From Trichocoleus sp. FACHB-40 (lineage in GTDB: Bacteria; Cyanobacteriota; Cyanobacteriia; Cyanobacteriales; FACHB-T130): a DNA stretch of 64,000 bases. Each line of letters begins with the position of its first letter. The first letter of the stretch is position 1. This document shows positions 28,371-35,168 of the stretch, in pieces. The stretch covers positions 165,097 through 229,096 of the forward strand of contig NZ_JACJPF010000041.1 of assembly GCF_014695915.1 (NCBI RefSeq). The letters run 5' to 3'. A model generated the notes under the pieces. That model searched no databases. It was not told the origin of the DNA and worked only from the letters and a program-made list of their open reading frames with translations. The position numbers and the translations under genes are program-made.

Positions 28371-29675
28371 ATGAATCCATCCCCAAAACACTTCTCTCGG
28401 CTCCACTTTGCTCTGTTTGGTGGAGCGATCGCAACCACGGCAGCTTTGTCTTTCTTCGGTCCCTCTGTCCGAGCTGCCCTGCAAGAAAGTCCAAAATCGG
28501 TTGTCGATGAAGCATGGCAAATTGTCAACCGGGAATATGTTGATGGCACCTTTAATCAGGTGGATTGGCAAGCGACCCGACAAGATCTGCTCTCCAAAAA
28601 CTACACTACCCGCGAAGAAGCCTACAAGGCTATCCGGGTGGCGTTGGAAAAATTAGACGACCCTTACACTCGTTTTCTTGATCCCAAACAGTATCAAGCA
28701 TTGACTAGCCAAACTTCCGGAGAACTGTCTGGCGTAGGTTTGAAGCTGGAACTGGACGAAAAAACCAAGGATCTGACCGTTGTGGAACCGATTGAGAATT
28801 CCCCAGCTCTCAAAGCGGGTATCAAGCCGGGAGATAAGATTTTGGCAATTAATGGCAAAACCACAAAGGGGATGAGTGTGGAAGCTGCCGCTAACTTGAT
28901 CCGGGGCGAAGTTGGGACGAAAGTCACCCTCAAGATATCCAGCGAAGGCAGGGATAAAGATGTGGCATTGACTAGGGCGCAGATTGAACTGGCTGCTGTC
29001 CGTTCTTCGGTCAAGCAGGAAGGTAAAATCCGCGTCGGCTATATCCGCTTGAATGAGTTTAGCGCCCACGCCGCAGAACAAATGCGTCGCTCGATTAAGA
29101 CTCTCAATAACGACAAGGTGGATGCTTTTGTATTGGATTTGCGGGGTAATCCGGGTGGGTTACTGCACTCCAGCGTAGAAATTGCCCAGATGTGGATGGA
29201 TAAAGGTGCCATCGTCCGGACAGTAGACCGCAAGGGAGAAAACGAAGAATTTAAGACAAATGGCAAGTCGTTGACTCAGTTGCCTCTTGCTGTGCTGGTA
29301 GATGGCAATTCGGCATCGGCTAGCGAAATTCTCTCTGGGGCGCTGAAGGATAATGGTCGTGCGAAGATTATCGGCTCTCAAACTTTTGGGAAGGCGCTAG
29401 TTCAGTCGGTGCATTCTCTGAGTGATGGTTCTGGTTTAGCTGTGACGATTGCTCACTACTACACGCCAAAGGGAACGGATATCAGCCAGAAAGGGGTTAC
29501 TCCTGATGTCAAGATTGACTTGAACGACGACCAGCGCAAGCGTCTTGGCAGTAATCCGACGTTACTGGGAACTCAGGAAGATCCGCAATATGCCCGCGCG
29601 ATCGCTGAGTTGGAAAATACTAAACTCGCCCAGCCGGGTAAGCCCCAATTACCGCGATCGCTCAGCATCCGGTAA
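28371..29675 (+). CDS. Carboxyl-terminal processing protease (S41, CtpA/B/C family)
   Basis: 434 residues. A signal peptide (HFALFGGAIATTAALSFFGPSVRA) directs it to the thylakoid lumen or periplasm. A PDZ domain (SGVGLKLELDEKTKDLTVVEPI, GIKPGDKILAING) is followed by the S41 catalytic core: VDAFVLDLRGNPGGLL, GNSASASEILSGAL with the nucleophile Ser, and SQTFGKALVQ with the general-base Lys. Cyanobacterial CtpA matures the D1 protein; this could be the CtpA, CtpB or CtpC paralogue, and I cannot decide which from the window. Start ATG 28371-28373. Confidence 0.92.
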   Translation: MNPSPKHFSRLHFALFGGAIATTAALSFFGPSVRAALQESPKSVVDEAWQIVNREYVDGTFNQVDWQATRQDLLSKNYTTREEAYKAIRVALEKLDDPYTRFLDPKQYQALTSQTSGELSGVGLKLELDEKTKDLTVVEPIENSPALKAGIKPGDKILAINGKTTKGMSVEAAANLIRGEVGTKVTLKISSEGRDKDVALTRAQIELAAVRSSVKQEGKIRVGYIRLNEFSAHAAEQMRRSIKTLNNDKVDAFVLDLRGNPGGLLHSSVEIAQMWMDKGAIVRTVDRKGENEEFKTNGKSLTQLPLAVLVDGNSASASEILSGALKDNGRAKIIGSQTFGKALVQSVHSLSDGSGLAVTIAHYYTPKGTDISQKGVTPDVKIDLNDDQRKRLGSNPTLLGTQEDPQYARAIAELENTKLAQPGKPQLPRSLSIR

Positions 29676-29688
29676 ATTAGACAATCAT

Positions 29689-29744
29689 CTAAAAGGCAAA
29701 ATGTAGAGAGGTTAAATTTAATCTCTCTACATTTTGCCTTTTAG
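29689..29744. terminator. Long bidirectional hairpin between ctp and moaB
   Basis: Perfect 22-base arms lie at 29689-29710 (CTAAAAGGCAAAATG..) and 29723-29744, with further pairing inside the loop. The right arm includes the moaB stop codon. It can end both converging transcripts. Confidence 0.9.
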
Positions 29745-30244
29745 CTTTTAACTTGGTTGACCAAATGGACAAGTTCTGGTATAATAAGCTTCTCAATTGC
29801 AAGTTTAACGGCGTTGCTGGAACCGGGAACCGAGAAGACCAGCTTGCTTTGATAAACGCCAGCAACAGCGCGAGATGCGATCGCCCGTGAACCAATTTCT
29901 TGATAACTCAGAAAGCGGAACAACTCGCCAAAACCAGGCAAAGTTTTTGAGAGTTCTTTCTCTAGAGCATCATAGGTCGTGTCTCTCGGTGCGATCCCAG
30001 TGCCACCATTGAAAATTAAAGCATCTAAATCCGGGCGTTGACCTAGGGTTGCTAGCAGCGCCCGAATTTGCGTAGGTTCATCTTTGAGAAGGGCGTACTC
30101 CCCAATTGCGTGACCTGCATTTTGGAGTAACTGCTTAATTAACTGACCGCTAGTATCTGTTTCGGGCGATCGCGTATCGCTAACGGTAATGACAGCGCAA
30201 GTTACTGTCATCCCCTTTATATCAGGGTGAGGCAGGTTAGTCAT
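29741..30244 (-). CDS. moaB: Molybdenum cofactor biosynthesis protein MoaB/MogA
   Basis: 167 residues. Members adenylylate molybdopterin before molybdate insertion, although some MoaB proteins are inactive. Motifs: TCAVITVSDTRSPETDTSGQ at the N-terminus, LIFNGGTGIAPRDTTYDALE (substrate loop), GELFRFLSYQEIGSRAIASR and VFSVPGSSNAVKLA. It lies 57 bp downstream of psb28 on the same strand, an unexpected pairing without obvious functional link. Start ATG 30242-30244. Confidence 0.95.
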   Translation of the reverse strand: MTNLPHPDIKGMTVTCAVITVSDTRSPETDTSGQLIKQLLQNAGHAIGEYALLKDEPTQIRALLATLGQRPDLDALIFNGGTGIAPRDTTYDALEKELSKTLPGFGELFRFLSYQEIGSRAIASRAVAGVYQSKLVFSVPGSSNAVKLAIEKLIIPELVHLVNQVKS

Positions 30245-30301
30245 ACAAGCAAGAGTTTTGAGTTTTTAATTTCCAACCCTAACTCAAAACTCAAAATCTA
30301 T

Positions 30302-30637
30302 TTAGGATTTGCTAAATTCTAAACCATTCTCTTCGGCATACCGCTGCATGAAGCGCATAAAGCGATTCCATTCATCTTCTGACTTCATCAGGTAAACCGC
30401 TTGTAAATCTCTAGCTTGACCATTGACAAATATGCCTTTGACTTCTCTGGTCACTATTTCGCCTTCTTCGTCAATCATGTACATCCCGGTGATTTCTTCC
30501 GCGCTTTCGCTGTTGAAGGCGTTGGGAGTTTGAAAATAAAACGTCGCAGTACCTTGATTGCCATCCCGCGAACGGGTTAGCTTTACATCCGGTATGACTT
30601 CTTCTTTGAGTCCTCTGGCAAACTGAATTTCCGCCAT
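30302..30637 (-). CDS. psb28: Photosystem II assembly factor Psb28
   Basis: 111 residues, full length. Cytoplasmic-side factor that binds early photosystem II assembly intermediates around CP47. Family features: [53 protein letters not shown] and a Met/Phe-rich C-terminus ([18 protein letters not shown]). Start ATG 30635-30637. It is divergent from the aroF leader; the two share a 237-bp region between psb28 and the first leader ORF. Confidence 0.97.
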   Translation of the reverse strand: MAEIQFARGLKEEVIPDVKLTRSRDGNQGTATFYFQTPNAFNSESAEEITGMYMIDEEGEIVTREVKGIFVNGQARDLQAVYLMKSEDEWNRFMRFMQRYAEENGLEFSKS

Positions 30638-30763
30638 AATGGTACGACTAAATTTTTATAATGGTCAATTTAATATCATCTCATCATTTAGAAGAGAACT
30701 GCACTGTCTAGCTTCTACTGGCTTGGGCTGATTCCAAAAAGTAGTTAGTTGTAGGGTCAATGT

Positions 30764-30815
30764 GGGATCGGGCAGACCTAACCGCTCTCATAACCTCTTG
30801 ACACTGCCCGATCCC
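30764..30815. promoter_or_regulatory. 12-bp inverted repeat overlapping the candidate aroF promoter
   Basis: GGGATCGGGCAG (30764-30775) and its exact reverse complement CTGCCCGATCCC (30804-30815) are about 40 bp apart centre to centre, close to four helical turns. The right arm fills the -35/-10 spacer proposed for the aroF leader transcript. It could be an operator bound by a looping repressor or a chance dispersed repeat; no other copy was noticed here. Confidence 0.5.
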
Positions 30816-30826
30816 TCTGCTAACGT
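30798..30826 (+). promoter_or_regulatory. Candidate sigma-70-type promoter of the aroF leader
   Basis: TTGACA (30798-30803), a 17-base spacer, then TAACGT (30821-30826). A transcript would begin near 30833 and place the first leader ORF about 40 nt from the 5' end. The -10 match is weak (TAACGT against TATAAT), so this is a suggestion only. Confidence 0.45.
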
Positions 30827-30874
30827 CAATGGTTAAAGGTATGTAATAAATTTTCAGATTTATAGCTCTTACAA

Positions 30875-30928
30875 ATGTTCAGCAGCAGTTTTTACTTTTA
30901 TTGGTTTAACGCGGTTCACCGGGAGTGA
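30875..30928 (+). CDS. Aromatic-rich leader peptide 1 upstream of aroF
   Basis: A 17-codon ORF, MFSSSFYFYWFNAVHRE, with seven Phe/Tyr/Trp codons; six of them form the unbroken run at 30890-30907. It is too short for normal gene calling. Its last codons (30911-30923) are the 5' arm of a 13-bp stem whose 3' arm (30952-30964) overlaps the left arm of the terminator at 30959-30982. A ribosome stalled on the early part of the Phe/Tyr run would leave the arm free and prevent termination. A ribosome reaching the UGA (30926-30928) would cover it and allow termination. No clear Shine-Dalgarno was seen. Confidence 0.75.
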   Translation: MFSSSFYFYWFNAVHRE

Positions 30929-30958
30929 ATCCAATGTCCCCATTGGAACCGCCTGGTG

Positions 30959-30997
30959 AACCGCAGAGCAAACTCTGCGGTTTTTTTTGTTTTTTTT
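30959..30997 (+). terminator. Attenuator terminator 1
   Basis: AACCGCAGAG (30959-30968), loop CAAA, CTCTGCGGTT (30973-30982), embedded in T8-G-T8 (30981-30997). The left arm shares AACCGC with the competing stem formed by 30911-30923 and 30952-30964. A further hairpin, TCCAATG/CATTGGA (30930-30936, 30941-30947), is nested inside the competing stem. Confidence 0.9.
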
Positions 30998-31018
30998 AAG
31001 GATTGGATTTTAATCGTG

Positions 31019-31081
31019 ATGACCTATTTCAGTAGCTGGTTTTATGGCTTTTACTTTTGGCCCAGAGCAAATTCCGGGTAA
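31019..31081 (+). CDS. Aromatic-rich leader peptide 2 upstream of aroF
   Basis: A 20-codon ORF, MTYFSSWFYGFYFWPRANSG, with nine Phe/Tyr/Trp codons. GTG directly before the ATG is in frame and could also start it. The motif FSS-x-FY..FY..W is shared with leader 1, pointing to duplication of the whole unit. Codons for Asn-Ser-Gly near the end (TTCCGGG, 31072-31078) can pair with CCCGGAA (31111-31117), the left arm of the following terminator. This is the same logic as in unit 1: the pairing arm begins 12 nt after the last Trp codon and ends next to the stop codon. Confidence 0.8.
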   Translation: MTYFSSWFYGFYFWPRANSG

Positions 31082-31109
31082 ATAGCGTCATGTCGATAAA
31101 TCGTCCAGC

Positions 31110-31147
31110 GCCCGGAACTTGCAATCAGGTTCCGGGCTTTTTGTTTT
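31110..31147 (+). terminator. Attenuator terminator 2
   Basis: GCCCGGAAC (31110-31118) pairs with GTTCCGGGC (31129-31137), followed by TTTTTGTTTT. It lies 37 bases before the aroF Shine-Dalgarno AAGGAG (31169-31174). Confidence 0.92.
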
Positions 31148-31183
31148 GTCAACATCACATTTTTTTGTAAGGAGAATCGAACC

Positions 31184-32077
31184 ATGATCAACGCTAAACT
31201 TGCCTCACAATCTCACTCTAATCACCAAACCGTTGTCAGACTTTCAGAAAAAGTCAGCTTCGGTGGAGAAGACTTGGTTATTATCGGCGGCCCCTGTACA
31301 GTGGAAAGCTTGGATCAGATGGAAACTGTTGCTAGTCATCTCGCGGCCGCACCCGTTCAGGCTTTGCGTGGTGGTGTCTACAAACCCCGCACCTCTCCCT
31401 ATGCTTTTCAAGGAATGGGAGTGGAAGGATTGCAGATTTTGGCTTCGGTGCGATCGCGTTACTCGATCCCCATCGTCACAGAAGTGATGTCAATTGGGCA
31501 AATAGAAGCTGTTGCGGCTGATGCTGATATGCTGCAAATTGGTAGCCGCAATATGCAAAACTTCGATTTGCTGAAAGCTTTGGGAGAGGCTGGTAAACCA
31601 ATACTACTCAAGCGTGGGTTAGCTTCTACTATTGAAGAATTTGTCATGGCGGCAGAATATATTTTAAGCCACGGCAATCCGGATGTAGTGCTGTGCGAAC
31701 GGGGTATCCGCAGTTTCGATAACTATACGCGCAATGTGCTGGATTTAGGCGCAGTAGCGGCTTTGAAGCAGATAACACACTTGCCAGTAATTGTAGATCC
31801 TTCTCATGCGGTAGGTAAGAGGGAATTGGTGGCACCTTTGGCGAAGGCTGCGATCGCGTGTGGCGCAGATGGGTTAATTATTGAATGTCACCCAGAACCC
31901 GAAAAATCGGTTTCCGATGCCCGTCAGGCGCTTTCTTTAGAAGATATGGTGAGTCTGGTTCACAGCTTAAGACCTGTAGCAGCGGCTGTCGGGCGTAACA
32001 TATCTGAAGTAGGGGCGGGTTTAAAACCTGCCCCTGTTCATTTTTCTGTCAAGAAACCTTGTGGACTTACGGCTTAA
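31184..32077 (+). CDS. aroF: 3-deoxy-7-phosphoheptulonate (DAHP) synthase, AroAI-beta type
   Basis: 297 residues. Condenses phosphoenolpyruvate and erythrose 4-phosphate in the first step of the shikimate pathway. Core motifs: VIIGGPCTVES, GGVYKPRTSPYAFQG, MLQIGSRNMQNFDLLK, PILLKRG, LCERGIR, IVDPSHAVGKR and IIECHPEPEKSVSDARQALS. The catalytic barrel starts about residue 28, so there is no N-terminal ferredoxin-like or chorismate-mutase regulatory domain. Feedback inhibition may therefore be weak, and control may rest on the attenuator leader. The last ~25 residues (GAGLKPAPVHFSVKKPCGLTA) come from a palindromic repeat at 32010-32035 running into the gene, an odd tail not seen in the family core. 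AAGGAG lies 9 bases before the ATG. Confidence 0.95.
   Translation: MINAKLASQSHSNHQTVVRLSEKVSFGGEDLVIIGGPCTVESLDQMETVASHLAAAPVQALRGGVYKPRTSPYAFQGMGVEGLQILASVRSRYSIPIVTEVMSIGQIEAVAADADMLQIGSRNMQNFDLLKALGEAGKPILLKRGLASTIEEFVMAAEYILSHGNPDVVLCERGIRSFDNYTRNVLDLGAVAALKQITHLPVIVDPSHAVGKRELVAPLAKAAIACGADGLIIECHPEPEKSVSDARQALSLEDMVSLVHSLRPVAAAVGRNISEVGAGLKPAPVHFSVKKPCGLTA
32010..32035. repeat. Palindromic repeat inside the 3' end of aroF
   Basis: AGGGGCGGGTTT followed by AAACCTGCCCCT forms a near-perfect hairpin of the 'GTAGGGGCGGGTT' type common between cyanobacterial genes. Here it is translated as part of the aroF C-terminal tail. Confidence 0.7.
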
Positions 32078-32114
32078 TCCCATTGATTAATTCTGCTGCT
32101 ATTTGCGTTCCTTC

Positions 32115-32145
32115 TTAGCCCCCTTTTTCAGGGGGTTGGGGGGAT
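32115..32145. repeat. C/G-run dispersed repeat, copy 1
   Basis: TTAGCCCCCTTTTTCAGGGG followed by GTTGGGGGGAT. A near-identical copy occurs at 55688-55720 after nadA, and a partial one at about 55619. It sits after a stop codon both times and can fold as a C-run/G-run hairpin. Confidence 0.75.
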
Positions 32146-32210
32146 GGGCTGCCATAAGTTAGGTTGTCACCATGAATTTTACAAGAGGCGCGATCGCTAA
32201 TTTCTGCTAA

Positions 32211-32305
32211 TACCAATTCTTTATGAGCATTATTTATTTTAGTAGGGACATGGCATTGCCATGTCCCTACAGAACGCTCGAACGCATTGTTATAAAGAAT
32301 TGGTA
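32211..32305. mobile_element. MITE-like element with 14-bp terminal inverted repeats
   Basis: TACCAATTCTTTAT (32211-32224) and ATAAAGAATTGGTA (32292-32305) are perfect inverted ends of a 95-bp element. The centre holds palindrome copy C (32242-32270, arms GTAGGGACATGGCA and TGCCATGTCCCTAC, with T as the central base). Flanking TA bases would fit a Tc/mariner-IS630-type target duplication, but this is not certain. No coding capacity. Confidence 0.65.
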
Positions 32306-32361
32306 TAATTCAATTCCTCTACAATCCCAACGGGAAGTCTACAAGCAGACTTTAACCGACG

Positions 32362-33324
32362 ATGACAAATATTACTCTTACTGCCTCAACAGGTGTCGAG
32401 AAAGTTGACGCGATCGCCTGCGAAATTATCGGCAAAGTCGGGGAAAGTTTTCCAGGTCGCATTCGCGGTTACTATCTAGAAGGCAGTTATGCTGATGGCA
32501 CTGCGGTAGCTACAAGCGATATCGATCTTCGCGTCGTTTTTAAGGGTAGCCTGACTTCTGCCGAACGACAGGAATTCGCACAGATAAGCGACGAGTGCCA
32601 GAAAAATACCTCTATAGAACTGGGTATTACCGCAGACAGTGAAGAGGCGCTGTTTCGGATTGGTGCGGTTAGGTTCCAGAAAGGCACGCTTCTGATATAT
32701 GGGGAAGACATTCGCCCCCTGGTTCCAATAAAGCCAATAGATAGCTATACCCTGGACAGTATGCACTTTCCATATCGGTTGTTTGCACAGATGCGTGGCA
32801 ACCCGGAGGTGTTAACGTTTCCTCTCGACTATCCCGATCCGGAGGGTGAGTTTTATGGTTGCGATCGCCGTCAGATGCGTGCGTCGGATGGGACAATTCA
32901 CTACGGAACTAAAGATTTAGTGTTAAATGTCCTTTGTCCGGCGACAGCACTCATCGCCTTAGATGCCGGACAATATGTAGTAACGAAGCGCGAATGTGTT
33001 ATCCAGTACCGCAAATGGATTAATGACGAGTGGACGGCGCTTGTGGAAGACATTTACGAGCAATGCCGCAATCATTGGAATTATCGGGTGCCGGAAGCAG
33101 AAGCAGATCGAAAGCAACTGAGGGAATATTGTAAAAGCGCTTTAGCTTTCGAGAACTATTTTCTTTGGCGCTACAAAGCATTTTTGCTTGCCGAGTTGCA
33201 GCATCCAGATGAATTTCGCCAGTTGTATGCTGTGAAACGATTGGGACAAATTATCTATCCCGACCAAGCGGTCAGGTTGGCTTTAGAAAATGTAAAAAAG
33301 GGCATAAGGAATAGCGATGCTTGA
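32362..33324 (+). CDS. Nucleotidyltransferase-domain protein
   Basis: 320 residues. A pol-beta-type nucleotidyltransferase signature lies at about 43-60: LEGSYADGTAVATSDIDLR, giving GS...G...SDIDL with the two metal-binding Asp residues. A third acidic residue may be in the downstream SIELGITAD stretch. The C-terminal ~150 residues are helical, as in aminoglycoside nucleotidyltransferases or related substrate domains. The substrate is unknown, and resistance should not be assumed. Start ATG 32362-32364, with no strong Shine-Dalgarno. Its stop overlaps the ATG of a decayed gene fragment, suggesting an old two-gene unit. Confidence 0.75.
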   Translation: MTNITLTASTGVEKVDAIACEIIGKVGESFPGRIRGYYLEGSYADGTAVATSDIDLRVVFKGSLTSAERQEFAQISDECQKNTSIELGITADSEEALFRIGAVRFQKGTLLIYGEDIRPLVPIKPIDSYTLDSMHFPYRLFAQMRGNPEVLTFPLDYPDPEGEFYGCDRRQMRASDGTIHYGTKDLVLNVLCPATALIALDAGQYVVTKRECVIQYRKWINDEWTALVEDIYEQCRNHWNYRVPEAEADRKQLREYCKSALAFENYFLWRYKAFLLAELQHPDEFRQLYAVKRLGQIIYPDQAVRLALENVKKGIRNSDA

Positions 33325-33436
33325 CTTAGCCAAAATCCAATTCATTGCACAATCCTATGCCCTCCAGTAAGTATTTGAATTCATTATCAGGCTGATATTG
33401 GGAATGAGAGAAGAGCTTAAAAATCCTATTTTTTAG
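33317..33436 (+). pseudogene. Decayed N-terminal fragment of the 34589 gene family
   Basis: The first 21 bases (33317-33337) are identical to the start of the intact gene at 34589. The peptide reads MLDLAKIQFIAQSYALQ then TAA, while the intact copy reads MLDLAKIKSIAQSYSPQEL. Beyond the stop the similarity fades but remains visible for about 40 bases. The fragment overlaps the nucleotidyltransferase stop codon by 8 bases. It is a truncated paralogue, or the left part of a duplication flanking 33.4-34.6 kb. Confidence 0.75.
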
Positions 33437-33457
33437 GTAGATATAATATTTGATAAA

Positions 33458-34390
33458 TTAAGGATTGTATATAAACCATTTCTCAGACTTAAATCCAATC
33501 CAATCACCTGTTGGTGTACAGCCAAGATCGTAACCGCATCCAACATCCCAAAAACTCACGGTAACACACTTGCGATTTTTGAGATGCCTACGCATAAATC
33601 GACTAATTCGGTCTCGATGGTTGTTCCAATCATTATGATTGTAATCATAGAGTGAAAACTTTCTGTCCATGTCAAGCATAGTGCTTGCTTGCAGCGCAAG
33701 TTCAATAGCTTCAGCAAAAGCTGATGACGAAGTACAAAATATTTGATGTTTGTAGCTGTATTGGTAATCCGCATAGTAATAACCGTATATTTCAATAGAC
33801 TTTAGCCTTTCGAGAATTTTATTTATTTTTCCAACTATATCTTGTGTATCACAATTATCTGATAGACAGGAAGTTAATGAGGTAATGTTTGGATGTCTGG
33901 CACAAGGAATAAGCGTGCCAAACTTGAGCGAGTACGGTAGGAGTAAGACAAATCCAGTCTTGGCTTGAGGTTTGACCTAAAACGATACAAAGCCCGAATT
34001 GTTGTTTGTTAAGACTGTCTGGATTAGCAAAACCTGTAATAGTATAGGCTTGCAGATTTTGTAAAATTTCTTAAGAAAATAGACTAGAGCTTGATAATAA
34101 CTTACTCGTTCTCTTTGGATATCAGAGTTCCAAGAACTGTTTTTCCGCTCTCGACGAAGTGGAGCGTATTGCATCCGATCTAATTCCTGATTGGTTGGGG
34201 TACCCCAATGTTCTATATCTTGCCAGTGTTTAATTGCCTTTTCAGGTTCAGTTGCCCGAACGAAACCTTCTGAAATCAAAAGATTCCAGATATTAAAATA
34301 GCCTTTTATAGTGCTATCCCAGGCGAACATTTCACTCCCATTTTTATAAAATTCGAGAACGCTAAGGAGTTTTTCAGTTTCTGAATTCAT
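33458..34390 (-). pseudogene. Hypothetical gene interrupted by an in-frame TAG
   Basis: A frame of 137 codons runs from ATG 34388-34390 (MNSETEKLLSVLEFYKNGSE) to TAG at 33977-33979. The same frame then continues open to 33458 for another ~172 codons. This second part contains no ATG, GTG or TTG until 33679 yet looks like real protein (KINKILERLKSIEIYGYYYA, CVTVSFWDVGCGYDLGCTPT). The simplest reading is one ~310-residue protein broken by a nonsense change. A frameshift near 34.0 kb, or two genes of which the second has lost its start, are alternatives. I do not recognise the family. The region is more AT-rich than its surroundings. Confidence 0.5.
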
Positions 34391-34588
34391 GAAAAAATTT
34401 TATTTAAAAACTTCAAAGAGGAGAATAAAATTACATATAATAATTTTAGCTAAATTTCGTTCCTTGATACAACCCACACAATTTTAGGTTTTTAGCTTTG
34501 GCAAAATATCCACTTGAACAAAAAAGTTAATAAAATTTTATGTACAAGAAATACAGCAATTCGTGAACAGCTTGCGTGAGGAAAAGAA

Positions 34589-35101
34589 ATGCTTGACTTA
34601 GCCAAAATCAAATCTATCGCCCAATCTTATTCCCCTCAGGAACTCTTTGCTGCACTGGTTTGGCAGCGGCGCTTCAACGAGTTTGATGGCGAAGAAGTGA
34701 TTGCCGACCTTTCCCAGCATCCCGATTTATGGGTAAGCTTTCTATTTACAAAACCAATCTTTGCGCCAGATGAAGGAGGTCTAAGTTTTAGTGGCTTACT
34801 CGATACGCTATTAGCAATGGCAAACTATCGTCCGATGCCTGAAACCAGTATTATCCATTTCGTTGCTTATCCTGCGGATACCCTATATATCCTGACCCAG
34901 AACCAAGATACAACGGTGTCTCGGCTTTTAGATTTGGGTAAGAAGTGGCGAGCCGATTCTGTAGATGTATGCGATGGCACGAATGAGGAGTATGGTTGGC
35001 GGCTCAAGCGCCGACTGATGACTCGATTGGAAGGAGCGCTTTATGGCGAGCAAGTTCAACAGGATCGGGATGCAGTCGTTATTTCCTATTGGTGGGATTG
35101 A
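34589..35101 (+). CDS. Hypothetical protein (intact copy of the 33317 family)
   Basis: 170 residues, not recognised. It starts MLDLAKIKSIAQSYSPQELF with GAGG 7-10 bases before the ATG. It is acidic, soluble, has no signal peptide, and ends in VVISYWWD. A mid-region reads MPETSIIHFVAYPADTLYIL. A broken relative lies downstream of the nucleotidyltransferase gene, which may mean the two families work together; that is speculation. It converges on the SWIM gene. Confidence 0.7.
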   Translation: MLDLAKIKSIAQSYSPQELFAALVWQRRFNEFDGEEVIADLSQHPDLWVSFLFTKPIFAPDEGGLSFSGLLDTLLAMANYRPMPETSIIHFVAYPADTLYILTQNQDTTVSRLLDLGKKWRADSVDVCDGTNEEYGWRLKRRLMTRLEGALYGEQVQQDRDAVVISYWWD

Positions 35102-35168
35102 ACTTGAATAGTTAGTTGAGGCGATCGCTCTTTTGTAGGGAAATAACAATCGAATTTGAGTTGTGACT

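Noticed and set aside
28136..28549. 137-codon minus-strand ORF
   Set aside because: Overlaps the signal peptide and N-terminus of the well-supported ctp gene and shows no domain.
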